Assembly (NCBI GenBank): GCA_963205275.1
Contig: CAUJIH010000048.1
Span: forward strand, 1 to 43,274
DNA: 43,274 nucleotides
Direction of reading: 5' to 3'
Origin: Verrucomicrobiota bacterium
GTDB taxonomy: Bacteria; Verrucomicrobiota; Verrucomicrobiia; Verrucomicrobiales; DEV007
Positions within the stretch are counted from its first letter, which is position 1; each line of letters opens with the position of its first letter. Positions 16,989 to 25,621 of this stretch are shown in pieces. Under the pieces are notes generated by a model, which was not told the origin of the DNA, ran no database searches, and saw only the letters and a program-made list of their open reading frames with translations. A program made the position numbers and the translations under genes.

Positions 16989-18920
16989 ATGGCCAGACTT
17001 TCGAAACCATTTCGCTCCATGACCTATCGCCTCGCCCTTTTTTTCGGACTCCTGCCGCTCATCTCTGTCACCCTTCCTGCTGCGGATAATGATTTGGTAG
17101 AGGTCACTCAGCTCGATCCGACAATTCGCACGGAGATTGCCTACGCTACGACGGACAACTTCTGCAAGGAACAGCTCTATCCTGTGGCTCGATGCTTTCT
17201 TCGCCGTGCTGTAGCCGAAGCGGTAGTCGCTGCTCACAAGAGCTTGGCTAGTCGCGGCCTCGGGCTGAAACTCTGGGACGGCTATCGCCCGCACTCTGTG
17301 CAATACCGCATGTGGGAAAAGTCGCCCTTGCCTGGCTATGTCGGCGATCCTCGACTCGGGTCCAAGCACAATCGCGGGGCAGCCGTCGATCTGACACTGG
17401 TCGATCTACAGACAGGAGTAGAAGTCGCCATGCCCACTCCCTTCGACGAGTTCTCTCCGCGAGCTGGGGCCACCTACACTCAGCTTCCACCCACAGCACT
17501 GGAGAACCGAGCCATCCTGCAAGAAGCCATGCTGAAACAGGGATTCATGACCATCCCGACGGAATGGTGGCATTTCGATTTTCACACATGGCAAGATTTC
17601 CCTCTCGCCGACGTACCGCTCGAAAAGCTCGCTGACGAGGCAGACCGTGCTGCCACAGAAAGGAAATCAGAACTAGCCCGCTCCCATTGGCCTCGATTCC
17701 GAGGACCGGAGGGCCGAGGCATCGCCGCAGACGCCGATATACCGCTGCAGTGGAGTGAAAAGGAAAATTTGAAATGGAAGTTGGATCTGCCCGGTCCAGG
17801 TTCTTCTTCCCCTATTGTCATCGGGGATAAAATCCTCGTCACCTGCTACTCTGGCTACGGAACCGAGGAAACCGCGACTGCTCAGCCTTCCGATCTCGTC
17901 CGACACCTTCTCTGTGTGGATCGAAAAACTGGTGCGGTGCTCTGGAGAGCGGACGAGCCTTCAAAACGATCGGAGGATGCATACGTCGGCTATCTGCCCG
18001 AACACGGCTACGCCAGCAGCACGCCAGCGACAGATGGTGAGCGCGTGTTCTGTTTTTACGGAAAGAATGGCGTCTTTGCTTACGACCTGAATGGAAAACG
18101 ACTCTGGTCTGCGCCCACGGGAACTCTTTCCTCGAAAGCACTCTGGGGATCGGGGAGTAGTGTGATGACTCACAACGGACTCGTCTATGTCAATGCGGGA
18201 GATGAAGCACGCTCTCTGATCACCTATGACGCCTCCACTGGCGCCGAACGCTGGCGGATGGAAGCTCCGATGCTGGAGCAGACCTACTCCACGCCAACAA
18301 TCCAAGTTCTCTCCCCTACCCGCACTGACCTAGTCGTAGCGATGCGCGGTGAAATTCGGGGACTCGATCCGATGAGTGGGACGGTGCGCTGGTTTTCCAA
18401 AATCCCCGTGGATGGAAATCTCTCCGGCAGCCCCGTCGTCCTATCGAACAGCCGTATCGCTCTGTGCGGTGGATTTCCCAGAATTCTCGGCACCGTCATC
18501 TCAGGTGGAGGTGAGGGAGATCGCAGCGCTGATGCTCTGGTGTGGGAAAGTCAGACCGCCAAGAGTTACCTGCCTATGCCTGTAGAATTCGACGAGCTAC
18601 TGATGGACGTGAACGAAGACGGGATCGCCCTGTGCGTGAAAAGTAATACAGGCGAAATCCTCTATCGCGAGCGACTCGATCTTTCCAAATCTACGGGCAA
18701 AGGTTACGCATTCTATGCGTCACCGATTCTGGTGGGGAAACATCTCCTGGCCGTCAGTCGCAGTGCCGGGACTTTCGTGATCGAAGCAGGACCTGAGTTC
18801 AAGCTCTTCGGAGTCAATCGGATCGAAGATGATCACACTCGCTTTCAAGCCACTCCAGCCGTAGCTGGCGATCTCCTGATTCTTCGCTCTGAGAAAGCCC
18901 TCTATGCCATTGGCAGATGA
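16989..18920 (+). CDS. M15D D-Ala-D-Ala dipeptidase fused to a PQQ-like beta-propeller
   Basis: A 643-residue exported protein with two unrelated parts. After a signal peptide (cleavage near residue 32), residues about 35-210 form a VanX/DdpX-type peptidase that hydrolyses D-alanyl-D-alanine. Its zinc and catalytic residues are visible: the Arg of DGYRP (100), His127 and Asp134 in SKHNRGAAVD, Glu192 and His195 in EWWH. A short charged linker follows. From WPRFRGPEGRG (234 on), a PQQ-like propeller typical of Planctomycetes and Verrucomicrobia starts, with repeats such as LLCVDRKTGAVLW, VFAYDLNGKRLW and LITYDASTGAERW. One uninterrupted frame spans both. An ATG at 17019 would also keep the signal peptide. 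The fusion suggests peptidase action tethered to a binding or scaffold domain in the periplasm; that role is inferred. Confidence 0.9.
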   Translation: MARLSKPFRSMTYRLALFFGLLPLISVTLPAADNDLVEVTQLDPTIRTEIAYATTDNFCKEQLYPVARCFLRRAVAEAVVAAHKSLASRGLGLKLWDGYRPHSVQYRMWEKSPLPGYVGDPRLGSKHNRGAAVDLTLVDLQTGVEVAMPTPFDEFSPRAGATYTQLPPTALENRAILQEAMLKQGFMTIPTEWWHFDFHTWQDFPLADVPLEKLADEADRAATERKSELARSHWPRFRGPEGRGIAADADIPLQWSEKENLKWKLDLPGPGSSSPIVIGDKILVTCYSGYGTEETATAQPSDLVRHLLCVDRKTGAVLWRADEPSKRSEDAYVGYLPEHGYASSTPATDGERVFCFYGKNGVFAYDLNGKRLWSAPTGTLSSKALWGSGSSVMTHNGLVYVNAGDEARSLITYDASTGAERWRMEAPMLEQTYSTPTIQVLSPTRTDLVVAMRGEIRGLDPMSGTVRWFSKIPVDGNLSGSPVVLSNSRIALCGGFPRILGTVISGGGEGDRSADALVWESQTAKSYLPMPVEFDELLMDVNEDGIALCVKSNTGEILYRERLDLSKSTGKGYAFYASPILVGKHLLAVSRSAGTFVIEAGPEFKLFGVNRIEDDHTRFQATPAVAGDLLILRSEKALYAIGR

Positions 18921-18951
18921 CGAGGGGTAAATTCTGTGCTCTTCATTTCCC

Positions 18952-19800
18952 ATGCGCATCGACTCTCACCATCACTTCTGGAACTATTCTGCCGAGGCCT
19001 ATGGCTGGATAGGCAATTCGATGTCAGTTCTGAAGCGCGACTTTACTCCGGTGGATCTGAAGAAGAATCTCGATGAGGCTGGAATCGATGGCGTCGTGTC
19101 TGTGCAGGCCCGGACCGAGGAGGCTGAGAATGATTTTTTGCTCGGATACGCAGATGATCACTCTTGGATTCTCGGGGTAGTCGGTTGGCTGGATTTGACT
19201 GCAGAAGATGTAGAAGAAAAAGTCGCCCGCTTCGCCGAGCGCCCAAAAGCCGTCGCCCTACGAGAAGTATTGCAGGGAATGAAAGATCGTGAGTACTGTC
19301 TGCGCGAAGATTTCAATCGTGGCCTCGCGACCCTGCATGCTCACGGACTCGCCTACGATTTGCTCATCTATGAAGATCAATTGCGTGCAGCTACGCAATG
19401 CGTGGATCGCCATCCCCTACAGCCCTTCGTACTCGACCACATCGCCAAGCCTCAGATCGGCGGTCCTGACGGAGTCTCCCCTGCCTGGGCAGCAGAAATA
19501 CGAGATCTGGCGCGACGGGAGAACGTCTTTTGCAAGCTTAGCGGGATGATCACCGAACTCGTGCCGGAGCTCACTCAGTGGACGCCCAAGCTCATGCGTC
19601 CGTGGTTCGACGTGGTTCTAGAAGTCTTTGGACCGAAGCGCATTCTCTTCGGCAGCGACTGGCCTGTGTGTCTTCTTCGCGGTGGATATGCGGAATGGGT
19701 TCACTGCGTCGAATCGTGGGTGAAGGAGCTTTCTCCAGATGAGCAGGCAGACATCTTCGGAAACAATGCACAGAGAGTATACAGATTGAGGGTTTCCTGA
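18952..19800 (+). CDS. Amidohydrolase, L-fuconolactonase-like
   Basis: A cytoplasmic TIM-barrel metal-dependent hydrolase of 282 residues, the size of the amidohydrolase_2 family. The N-terminal DSHHHFW motif gives metal-binding histidines. FVLDHIAKP and the C-terminal GSDWPV (catalytic Asp) are as in L-fuconolactonases and related sugar lactonases, which open the lactone formed on oxidation of L-fucose or L-rhamnose. There is no signal peptide. It follows the dipeptidase fusion by 31 bases on the same strand. Fuconolactonase is the best family match, but other sugar lactones are possible. Fucose is common in sulfated algal polysaccharides, which fits the sulfatases at 8986-12243. Confidence 0.87.
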   Translation: MRIDSHHHFWNYSAEAYGWIGNSMSVLKRDFTPVDLKKNLDEAGIDGVVSVQARTEEAENDFLLGYADDHSWILGVVGWLDLTAEDVEEKVARFAERPKAVALREVLQGMKDREYCLREDFNRGLATLHAHGLAYDLLIYEDQLRAATQCVDRHPLQPFVLDHIAKPQIGGPDGVSPAWAAEIRDLARRENVFCKLSGMITELVPELTQWTPKLMRPWFDVVLEVFGPKRILFGSDWPVCLLRGGYAEWVHCVESWVKELSPDEQADIFGNNAQRVYRLRVS

Positions 19801-19920
19801 ATATCGAAGAGGTGCTCACGGGCAGACAATCCGTCCCGGCTTGGCGCATTTCCGCAATGCGCGGCTCTTGCATCGGTGAATCCACCGCGTAGCTTTCCTC
19901 ACTTTCTCGAATTTTTTCTG

Positions 19921-20781
19921 ATGAAACTCTCTGCACTAGCTCTTTTGACCGTCGCCGCCAGCTTCTTAGCGTTCCCAGCGTTCACCGCCGATCCAATTCC
20001 CGACACCAATCGCGTGAACGGATTCGCCATTGGCTGCCAGGCCTACACCTTCAACCGCTTTTCCGTCTTTGAAGCCATCGAAAAGACCGCTGCCGCCGGA
20101 GCGAAGGTGATCGAATTCTATCCTGGACAAAAACTTTCGCGCGAAGCACCCGATACGAAGTGGAATCACGATTCGTCACTCGAGGTGATCGAACAAGTGA
20201 AGGCGAAGCTGGCGAAGCACGGAGTCATCGCCGTAGCCTATGGGGTGGTCGCTCTCAGCAAGGACGAAGCCGAGTGCCGAAAGGTGTTCGACTTCGCGAA
20301 GACTATGGGAATTCGTGTGATCAACACAGAATCCGTGGATGCCATCGACACCTTTGAAAAGTTAGCGAAAGAATACGACATCAAGGTCGGGTTTCACAAT
20401 CACCCTAAGCGTGAGAAAGATGCCAACTACAAGGTCTGGGATCCGAACTATATTTTGGAGATCGTTAAAGATCGCGACCCTCACATCGGAGCCTGCGCTG
20501 ATACGGGGCATTGGATGCGCTCGGGACTGAAGCCGCTGGAGTGCCTGCGTCTCCTGAAGGGTCGTATCGTCAGCAGTCACCTGAAAGATCTCAATGGATT
20601 CGAGCGCTCAGCACATGACATGCCCTACGGTCAGGGCGAGGCAGGAATGTCAGCTCTTCTCTCCGAGTTGAAGGCACAAGGATTCGACGGGCCAATCTCG
20701 ATCGAATATGAGTTCAATTGGGAGAACTCTCTTCCTGAAGTCACCGCCTGCATCGATTACGTAAAAAACTGGAAGCCCTGA
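19921..20781 (+). CDS. Secreted TIM-barrel protein, sugar phosphate isomerase/epimerase-like
   Basis: A 286-residue protein starting at the ATG at 19921, which opens a clear Sec signal peptide (Lys, then an Ala/Leu core, cut near FTADP). The longer frame upstream is rejected because it would bury the signal. The body has the xylose-isomerase-like TIM-barrel signatures: the GAKVIEFYPGQ strand, VGFHNHPKREKD, GACADTGHWMRSG and ISIEYEFNW, which supply likely Glu/Asp/His metal ligands. It is related in fold, but not closely, to the Tat-exported protein at 12414. Substrate unknown; exported members are frequent in this phylum. Confidence 0.88.
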   Translation: MKLSALALLTVAASFLAFPAFTADPIPDTNRVNGFAIGCQAYTFNRFSVFEAIEKTAAAGAKVIEFYPGQKLSREAPDTKWNHDSSLEVIEQVKAKLAKHGVIAVAYGVVALSKDEAECRKVFDFAKTMGIRVINTESVDAIDTFEKLAKEYDIKVGFHNHPKREKDANYKVWDPNYILEIVKDRDPHIGACADTGHWMRSGLKPLECLRLLKGRIVSSHLKDLNGFERSAHDMPYGQGEAGMSALLSELKAQGFDGPISIEYEFNWENSLPEVTACIDYVKNWKP

Positions 20782-20908
20782 AGCGGCACAGACTATTTCC
20801 TAGGAACCAGTCCACTTGATCTACTCGGCCTCACCACTGGCGCACATAGTTGATAATCCCAGACAAATTTTTCTTTTCATCTTCGACTCCACGAGGGAAC
20901 ATGAGGGT

Positions 20909-21721
20909 ATGGAATCGAGATCGTATTCTTTCTGGACAATTTTCTGCAACCTGATTTTCGCGTTTTCTCTCTCGACTGGAGTCTTCGCCGAATTTGAGGG
21001 AAAAACGCAAATTTTACTCATCGGCGATAGCACCGCCGAGGGCAGTATTCCAAGAGTCCTGAAACCGGAGGGACCACATCTGGAGACGATGATGGAACTG
21101 CTACTCACGGCCAATGGGGTGACGAAGCCCAGCCATGTCATCAATACAGCCCAAAGCGGAGAATTCATTCGTCGCTTCCTCGACACGGGACGCTACGCCA
21201 AAGTCGCTGCTGATCTGCCGGGGATCGACTGGATTTTCATTCGCTACGGATTGAATGACCGTGCTAAGCGTGAGAATTTCGCAGAAAATTTTCCGAAAGA
21301 CTTTAAGGAACTAATCAACCTGTTGCGCAAGGATCATCCCGCCGCTCAGATCGTCCTGATGACCGTAATTCCCTTCTCCAACGAAGAAGCAACCAAGGAA
21401 ATCAACGATCTAGTCCGCACCGTTGCTACGGAGGAGAAGCTGGAAGTTCTCGATCTAGAACCACGCTATTCTGCCGAACTCGAAAAGGGACCCAATATGC
21501 TGAACTATCGTCGCTTTCCGCTGGAAAAAGTGCCGAATGAGCTAAAACCTCTCGTAGAGTCCCGTGTTCACAATGGTTCAGTGCTCGTGATGGACAACGA
21601 GCTGGATGCAGTCCTCGGCCATCTGCCGGGCTGGTTCAGTGATCGCCATCCGAATCTGGCCGGATACAATGTGATTGCGGATGAGACGATCAAATGGCTC
21701 GCCCCGAAACTGAAGAAATAG
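20909..21721 (+). CDS. Secreted SGNH/GDSL hydrolase family protein
   Basis: A 270-residue protein with a signal peptide and the four SGNH signals: GDST with the likely nucleophile Ser41 (block I), a Gly around QSGE (block II), YGLND (block III) and DRHPNLAGY with the Asp/His pair (block V). Such enzymes remove acyl, often acetyl, groups from polysaccharides or peptidoglycan. The ATG at 20909 is chosen because the upstream TTG-started frame would place the signal peptide internally and because a GAGGG stretch lies just before it. It is 127 bases after the TIM-barrel gene. Confidence 0.87.
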   Translation: MESRSYSFWTIFCNLIFAFSLSTGVFAEFEGKTQILLIGDSTAEGSIPRVLKPEGPHLETMMELLLTANGVTKPSHVINTAQSGEFIRRFLDTGRYAKVAADLPGIDWIFIRYGLNDRAKRENFAENFPKDFKELINLLRKDHPAAQIVLMTVIPFSNEEATKEINDLVRTVATEEKLEVLDLEPRYSAELEKGPNMLNYRRFPLEKVPNELKPLVESRVHNGSVLVMDNELDAVLGHLPGWFSDRHPNLAGYNVIADETIKWLAPKLKK

Positions 21722-21761
21722 CAGAGTCTGAATTCACCCGGAACCTGATTGAATTATTCGG

Positions 21762-22448
21762 ATGCCCCATCCATCAAAAAGGACTTGGACCTCCTTGCGC
21801 AAACTCCCCTCGACTTCAGGGAAAGAAATCGAAGCTCCTAGAACGGAGGAGACAGAGTCGCGTGTGGTGAGCCACGAAGAAATCACCGTGTTCGAGGAAT
21901 TGGAGCGATCAGTCATCGAGTCTGATCATCCTCAGGCATCACAAGACTCTGAATCTCCTGAACCCAAAGAGCACCGCAGCGACAGCGACGAGATTTTAAC
22001 GGTGACTGAGGAAGTCGCTCACAGTCCTAGAGTCGTACTCGTCGCTCATCCAATCCCGTCAACGGCACGCCTGATCCGTGAAACGCTTGAGCAATTCACT
22101 GGAGCCAAAGTGTATGCTACTGGAGATCCGATCCGCGCCTTTGAGTTGGCGCTGCAACATCGGTGCGTGCTGTTCTTCCTTGCGATGCGGATCGGAGAGC
22201 TGAGCGGTCCGATGTTGTATGAGCTAGTCTCGCGGGCCTGTGCAACCGGGAGAGGCCCGTATCGTCACGTCCCTGGCGTCGTATTCGTGCGCGAGCGCGA
22301 TGACCCTCGTCTTCCAGACTCTCTCGCACGCGATGTGCGAGTGAAGGATGTGCTCGGAAAACCGATTTCGATCGAACGGATCCTCAATACAGTCGAAGGG
22401 ATTCTGGAAGTACACGATCCCACCCTACGCGACGATACCGTAGGATAA
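21762..22448 (+). CDS. Degenerate receiver-domain protein
   Basis: A 228-residue cytoplasmic protein. The first 85 or so residues are acidic and low-complexity (many Glu, Ser, Asp). From about 89, RVVLVAHPIPSTARLIRETL starts a domain with the alternating strand/helix pattern of response-regulator receivers, ending with GKPISIERIL. However, the two acidic residues after the first strand are replaced (VAH in place of VDD), and the phospho-accepting Asp after the third strand is an Ala (FFLAMRIGE). Only the Lys before the final Pro is kept. It would not be phosphorylated in the usual way. Other frames in the first 100 bases also look coding, so the N-terminal boundary is uncertain. No DNA-binding domain follows. 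Confidence 0.68.
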   Translation: MPHPSKRTWTSLRKLPSTSGKEIEAPRTEETESRVVSHEEITVFEELERSVIESDHPQASQDSESPEPKEHRSDSDEILTVTEEVAHSPRVVLVAHPIPSTARLIRETLEQFTGAKVYATGDPIRAFELALQHRCVLFFLAMRIGELSGPMLYELVSRACATGRGPYRHVPGVVFVRERDDPRLPDSLARDVRVKDVLGKPISIERILNTVEGILEVHDPTLRDDTVG

Positions 22449-22503
22449 GTGATTGAAGGCTTGTCCGCCGTATTTCGCTGCGGTATCCGGAGCTTCCCTT
22501 AAC

Positions 22504-24840
22504 TCACTCGCTTTTATCTGCGTCGGTACCTGCGGACTTCACCTCTCGGGTCAGCAGCAGTCTATCCACCCACACAGCCTTGATCTGATCGGGATTTTTT
22601 GCCGGTGCGACCCACACGTATCGCAACTCCCCAGGTTCGTGGACTCCTAGATCATAGAACTGGTAACCTTCCCCTAGTAATTGAGACACGCGGACTTGCT
22701 TGTGAGAGATCGATTTCTTTGCCAATCCATCATAGATCCCACAAGTGAATGTCATGGTGTCCGGTTTCACATCGGCGACTGGCTCCGTTCGTATCGCGAG
22801 TCGTACGCGCCACGCACTCTTGACTCCATCGCGCCCGGCTCCACTGGCAGCTAGTTCAGGTGCATCAAACGGGATAGAGACGGCCCACTCGTGATGTTGG
22901 GTAGAGAATTTAGCCGCTACACCATCACTCGCCTGTGGGTCCAGAGTGCTCGTAACCCAAGTACCTGCCTTTACGAGTCGAAAACCGTCATCCTGTAGGT
23001 CGTACCAATCTTGACGATCCAGCTTCGTAAGCTCTGGCGGTATGCTGGGGGCATGGCGAGCCGGCATTAGCATTTCTGCACGGAACGCCCCCAGCGTTTT
23101 TGATTCGGCGATGTGGGTGATCTTAGCAGCTTCTGCCACATGAAAAAAGTGATCTAGTAACTCCTTCCCTTGACGCTTAAGGTTCCAGTCTCGGTGAAAA
23201 TGTCTCCACATGGGTCCGCGCAAGATCAGGGTGTAATCTACCGGCAAGCGACCGACTTGCACTCTTGCCAGCAAATCCTTATCACCGCTCGCAGCAGCTT
23301 TGGTCTCAGCCGCTTCCCATAGGCGATTCGCCTCTAGCATTCGCTCTGCCGTGATAAATTTGGAATCGACATTGGTGTAGCAGGTGAGGTGCGTGTCCGT
23401 TTCGTCCACAGCCTTGTGAATCAGATCAAAATACTGTCGTATTTCCGGTGCGGCAGGACCGTAATAAGCGGCCAAAAATTCATCGACGAGAGCATCCGTA
23501 TCCGCATTCGGATTCGCCATCAGTTTGGCAAGTACCCAGTTGCGGAGCTCTTGAAATTCACCCCCTGGGGATTGATAACTCCCTTGCTCGAACACACCCT
23601 TTACGCCATGAGCGGCAAAAAATGCGAGATTGGGCTGTAAGACACGGAAGTTGGGGTGCGGGAGGAGGTAGTGGCGAAAATTCGTCACATAATCCCAGAT
23701 ATAAAGGCGCGAGCAGATTTTTGACCAAGCGCGTATGTCATCGGCGAAGGCTTTGTTGGGGCCATCTCCCGCCAGAGGATGGGAGAAAGAGCACTCGATA
23801 CTACAGAGACGAACGATCACGTTTTTCCTTGGCTTGACGAGCTTGGGGGCCTGACGCGACTTCTGATAGGCGAGGGTATCTATCGCAATATCGGGGCGCA
23901 CCTTCTCCACCTGCTCTGCAACCGCATTGACAAAACGGAGCAATGGACCTGATACCACGCCACCTTCTTCCTCTTCGATCGCACGGCAGTTATCACATTC
24001 ACACCAGCCACCCCAGTCATTTTGAGAGACAGAGATGATGGCGCGATGAGAGGCTGTTTTCGCCATTTCTATCACGCGATCTGTAACGATACGCAGGACG
24101 TCAGGATTGCTCAGGCAGAGCTGACTGCGTTCCGTAGTGCGCTCGCCGCGCACGAGAGCAAAGTATTCTGGATGATCTGAAAAGTATTTCTCCGGTGGTA
24201 AAAGAGGGAAAAAGGTGTGGACAAAACCAACATACTCGACCTTCCCACCGCGCGCTTCATCTAGGTGAGACGAGTGTCCGTTACATCGATTGCGCACAGA
24301 CCAATCACCGTCGTAACCGCTGTAGGCAAAGGGTTCTCGATTTTCAAAAACTTGACTTACCCTTCGCGTCTGCGCAGGCAAAGGTAGATTGGGGATTTTG
24401 GGAATATGAGAGACCGTGGGGCTAAACCATCGACAGCCCAAATCATCCTCGAGAAAGCTATACACAGCGTACAAAGTCCCTCGTGGGGAACCACCAGCCA
24501 ATACGAGATTCGGACCGTGTGTCTCTACGAGAAAGTCCTCTTCATCGAGATGGTTTATGCGCTCTTGTGCGACAAGCTTCTGCGCAGCCTCACTCCAGCC
24601 AATATAGATATGGGAGGCGCTTGAATCATGTTTCTCATCGGCGATGGAGAGAACGACACCCGTTATTTGTTCGAAAAAGAGCACCAGTTCATCAGCGGCA
24701 TGACGCTCTGCTGGCGTCGGTGTAGGCGGCAACACAATGCTGAAGTTGCTCTGTCCATTTTGGGCAAGAAAGAGTGTATCCGCAGCAATGATTGATATGG
24801 GAAACACAAATAATCCCATAAACACTTCAAACAACTTCAT
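22504..24840 (-). CDS. Secreted DUF4838 domain protein (glycoside-hydrolase-like)
   Basis: A 778-residue exported protein with a Sec signal peptide starting at the ATG at 24840; the frame extends 12 codons further upstream without a signal. The N-terminal region (about 50-160) has the alpha-glucuronidase/GH20-like substrate-binding fold pattern (ADELVLFFEQITG, HIYIGWS, GTLYAVYSFLEDDLGCRW). The DUF4838 barrel follows with ISVSQNDWGGWCECDNC, which is highly typical for the family, and later GVFEQGSYQSPGGEF. The last 200 residues are beta-rich and may be a carbohydrate-binding part. DUF4838 proteins cluster with polysaccharide-degradation genes, but the reaction is not established. It converges with the receiver-like gene. 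Confidence 0.9.
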   Translation of the reverse strand: MKLFEVFMGLFVFPISIIAADTLFLAQNGQSNFSIVLPPTPTPAERHAADELVLFFEQITGVVLSIADEKHDSSASHIYIGWSEAAQKLVAQERINHLDEEDFLVETHGPNLVLAGGSPRGTLYAVYSFLEDDLGCRWFSPTVSHIPKIPNLPLPAQTRRVSQVFENREPFAYSGYDGDWSVRNRCNGHSSHLDEARGGKVEYVGFVHTFFPLLPPEKYFSDHPEYFALVRGERTTERSQLCLSNPDVLRIVTDRVIEMAKTASHRAIISVSQNDWGGWCECDNCRAIEEEEGGVVSGPLLRFVNAVAEQVEKVRPDIAIDTLAYQKSRQAPKLVKPRKNVIVRLCSIECSFSHPLAGDGPNKAFADDIRAWSKICSRLYIWDYVTNFRHYLLPHPNFRVLQPNLAFFAAHGVKGVFEQGSYQSPGGEFQELRNWVLAKLMANPNADTDALVDEFLAAYYGPAAPEIRQYFDLIHKAVDETDTHLTCYTNVDSKFITAERMLEANRLWEAAETKAAASGDKDLLARVQVGRLPVDYTLILRGPMWRHFHRDWNLKRQGKELLDHFFHVAEAAKITHIAESKTLGAFRAEMLMPARHAPSIPPELTKLDRQDWYDLQDDGFRLVKAGTWVTSTLDPQASDGVAAKFSTQHHEWAVSIPFDAPELAASGAGRDGVKSAWRVRLAIRTEPVADVKPDTMTFTCGIYDGLAKKSISHKQVRVSQLLGEGYQFYDLGVHEPGELRYVWVAPAKNPDQIKAVWVDRLLLTREVKSAGTDADKSE

Positions 24841-25174
24841 GGATACGATGCTAGCGTCATACAGGTGGCTGCGCAAAGCTTTTCCTGTAAAGTTGTTCTA
24901 GGGATTTCAGTTCGAGGCAGAAGATCGCGTTTTATAGGGACAGGCTATGATTTTTAGCAAAAGTAAGCGAAAGTAGTGCCAGAAGAAAATTCTCCGAGTT
25001 GTAGTATGCTGATTAATAGTTGCCTACATTTTTATCTGTTAAAGATGGCCTACGTCCTCGTTGGCCCATGAACTAGTGCGGCGATAGCCGGTGATTTAGC
25101 GATGTGGAGTATGGACAGCACGACTCGACCTTCGGGAGAGCGATTTCCTAGCTGTGCCAGTTGTAGGACATGCT

Positions 25175-25230
25175 GCCGACGGGGACGTCGGCGGTCTCAG
25201 GAATGGATTTCACAGACAAGATTGTCTGTG
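25175..25230. repeat. Two adjacent hairpins in a 478-base interval without genes
   Basis: The interval 24841-25318 holds no convincing gene. Within it are two good inverted repeats: GCCGAC/GTCGGC at 25175-25192 with a 6-base loop, and a perfect 8-base stem CACAGACA/TGTCTGTG at 25211-25230 with loop AGAT. The pair, 18 bases apart, looks like a REP-type or BIME-like repeat rather than a terminator, because neither is followed by a T-run. No second copy is present in this window. Confidence 0.55.
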
Positions 25231-25318
25231 CTACTTTCTCAGAACGAGATATCGATCTATAGGGCATTCAAAATCTGCTCGATGCCCCATATTAGACGCT
25301 TACATGAGTAAGTGCCTC

Positions 25319-25621
25319 TCAGAATCCTGGAAGTTGAGCGAAAATCGCCTCGGCGCCGACGTGCTTTGTCTGATATACAAAGTCCATTAACTCCCCCAGT
25401 CTCCCATTCGGAAATCCGTCGGATCGCTCGACGAACCAGTGCAGATACTCGTGCGGCAGCGTGTGAATCAGCCGCCCTTTATACCGACCGAAAGGCATCC
25501 GATAGGTGCGGAGATCTGTAAAATAGTCTTCGAGATCGCCTTTCATCGCGATCTCGAGATCGATCTCTCCATCGGGCTGAGTCATCACGATCCGGGGTGA
25601 CTCAACTGCCGAAAACCTCAT
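25319..25621 (-). CDS. DUF3820 family protein
   Basis: A 100-residue protein whose centre matches the DUF3820 pattern: MPFGRYKGRLIHTLPHEYLHWF followed by FPNGRLGELMDFVY. The family is small, cytoplasmic and of unproven function. From ATG 25621 it overlaps the end of the DUF1501 gene by 20 bases in another frame, which suggests coupled translation. An in-frame ATG at 25585 would remove the overlap, so the start is uncertain. It is the last gene of the minus-strand DUF1549/DUF1501 locus and has no signal peptide, unlike its partners. Confidence 0.83.
   Translation of the reverse strand: MRFSAVESPRIVMTQPDGEIDLEIAMKGDLEDYFTDLRTYRMPFGRYKGRLIHTLPHEYLHWFVERSDGFPNGRLGELMDFVYQTKHVGAEAIFAQLPGF

Noticed and set aside
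25102..25390. Small plus-strand frames of 60-78 codons in the 24841-25318 interval
   Set aside because: They run through the hairpins and into the DUF3820 gene on the other strand, with Arg/Cys-rich, non-protein-like composition.
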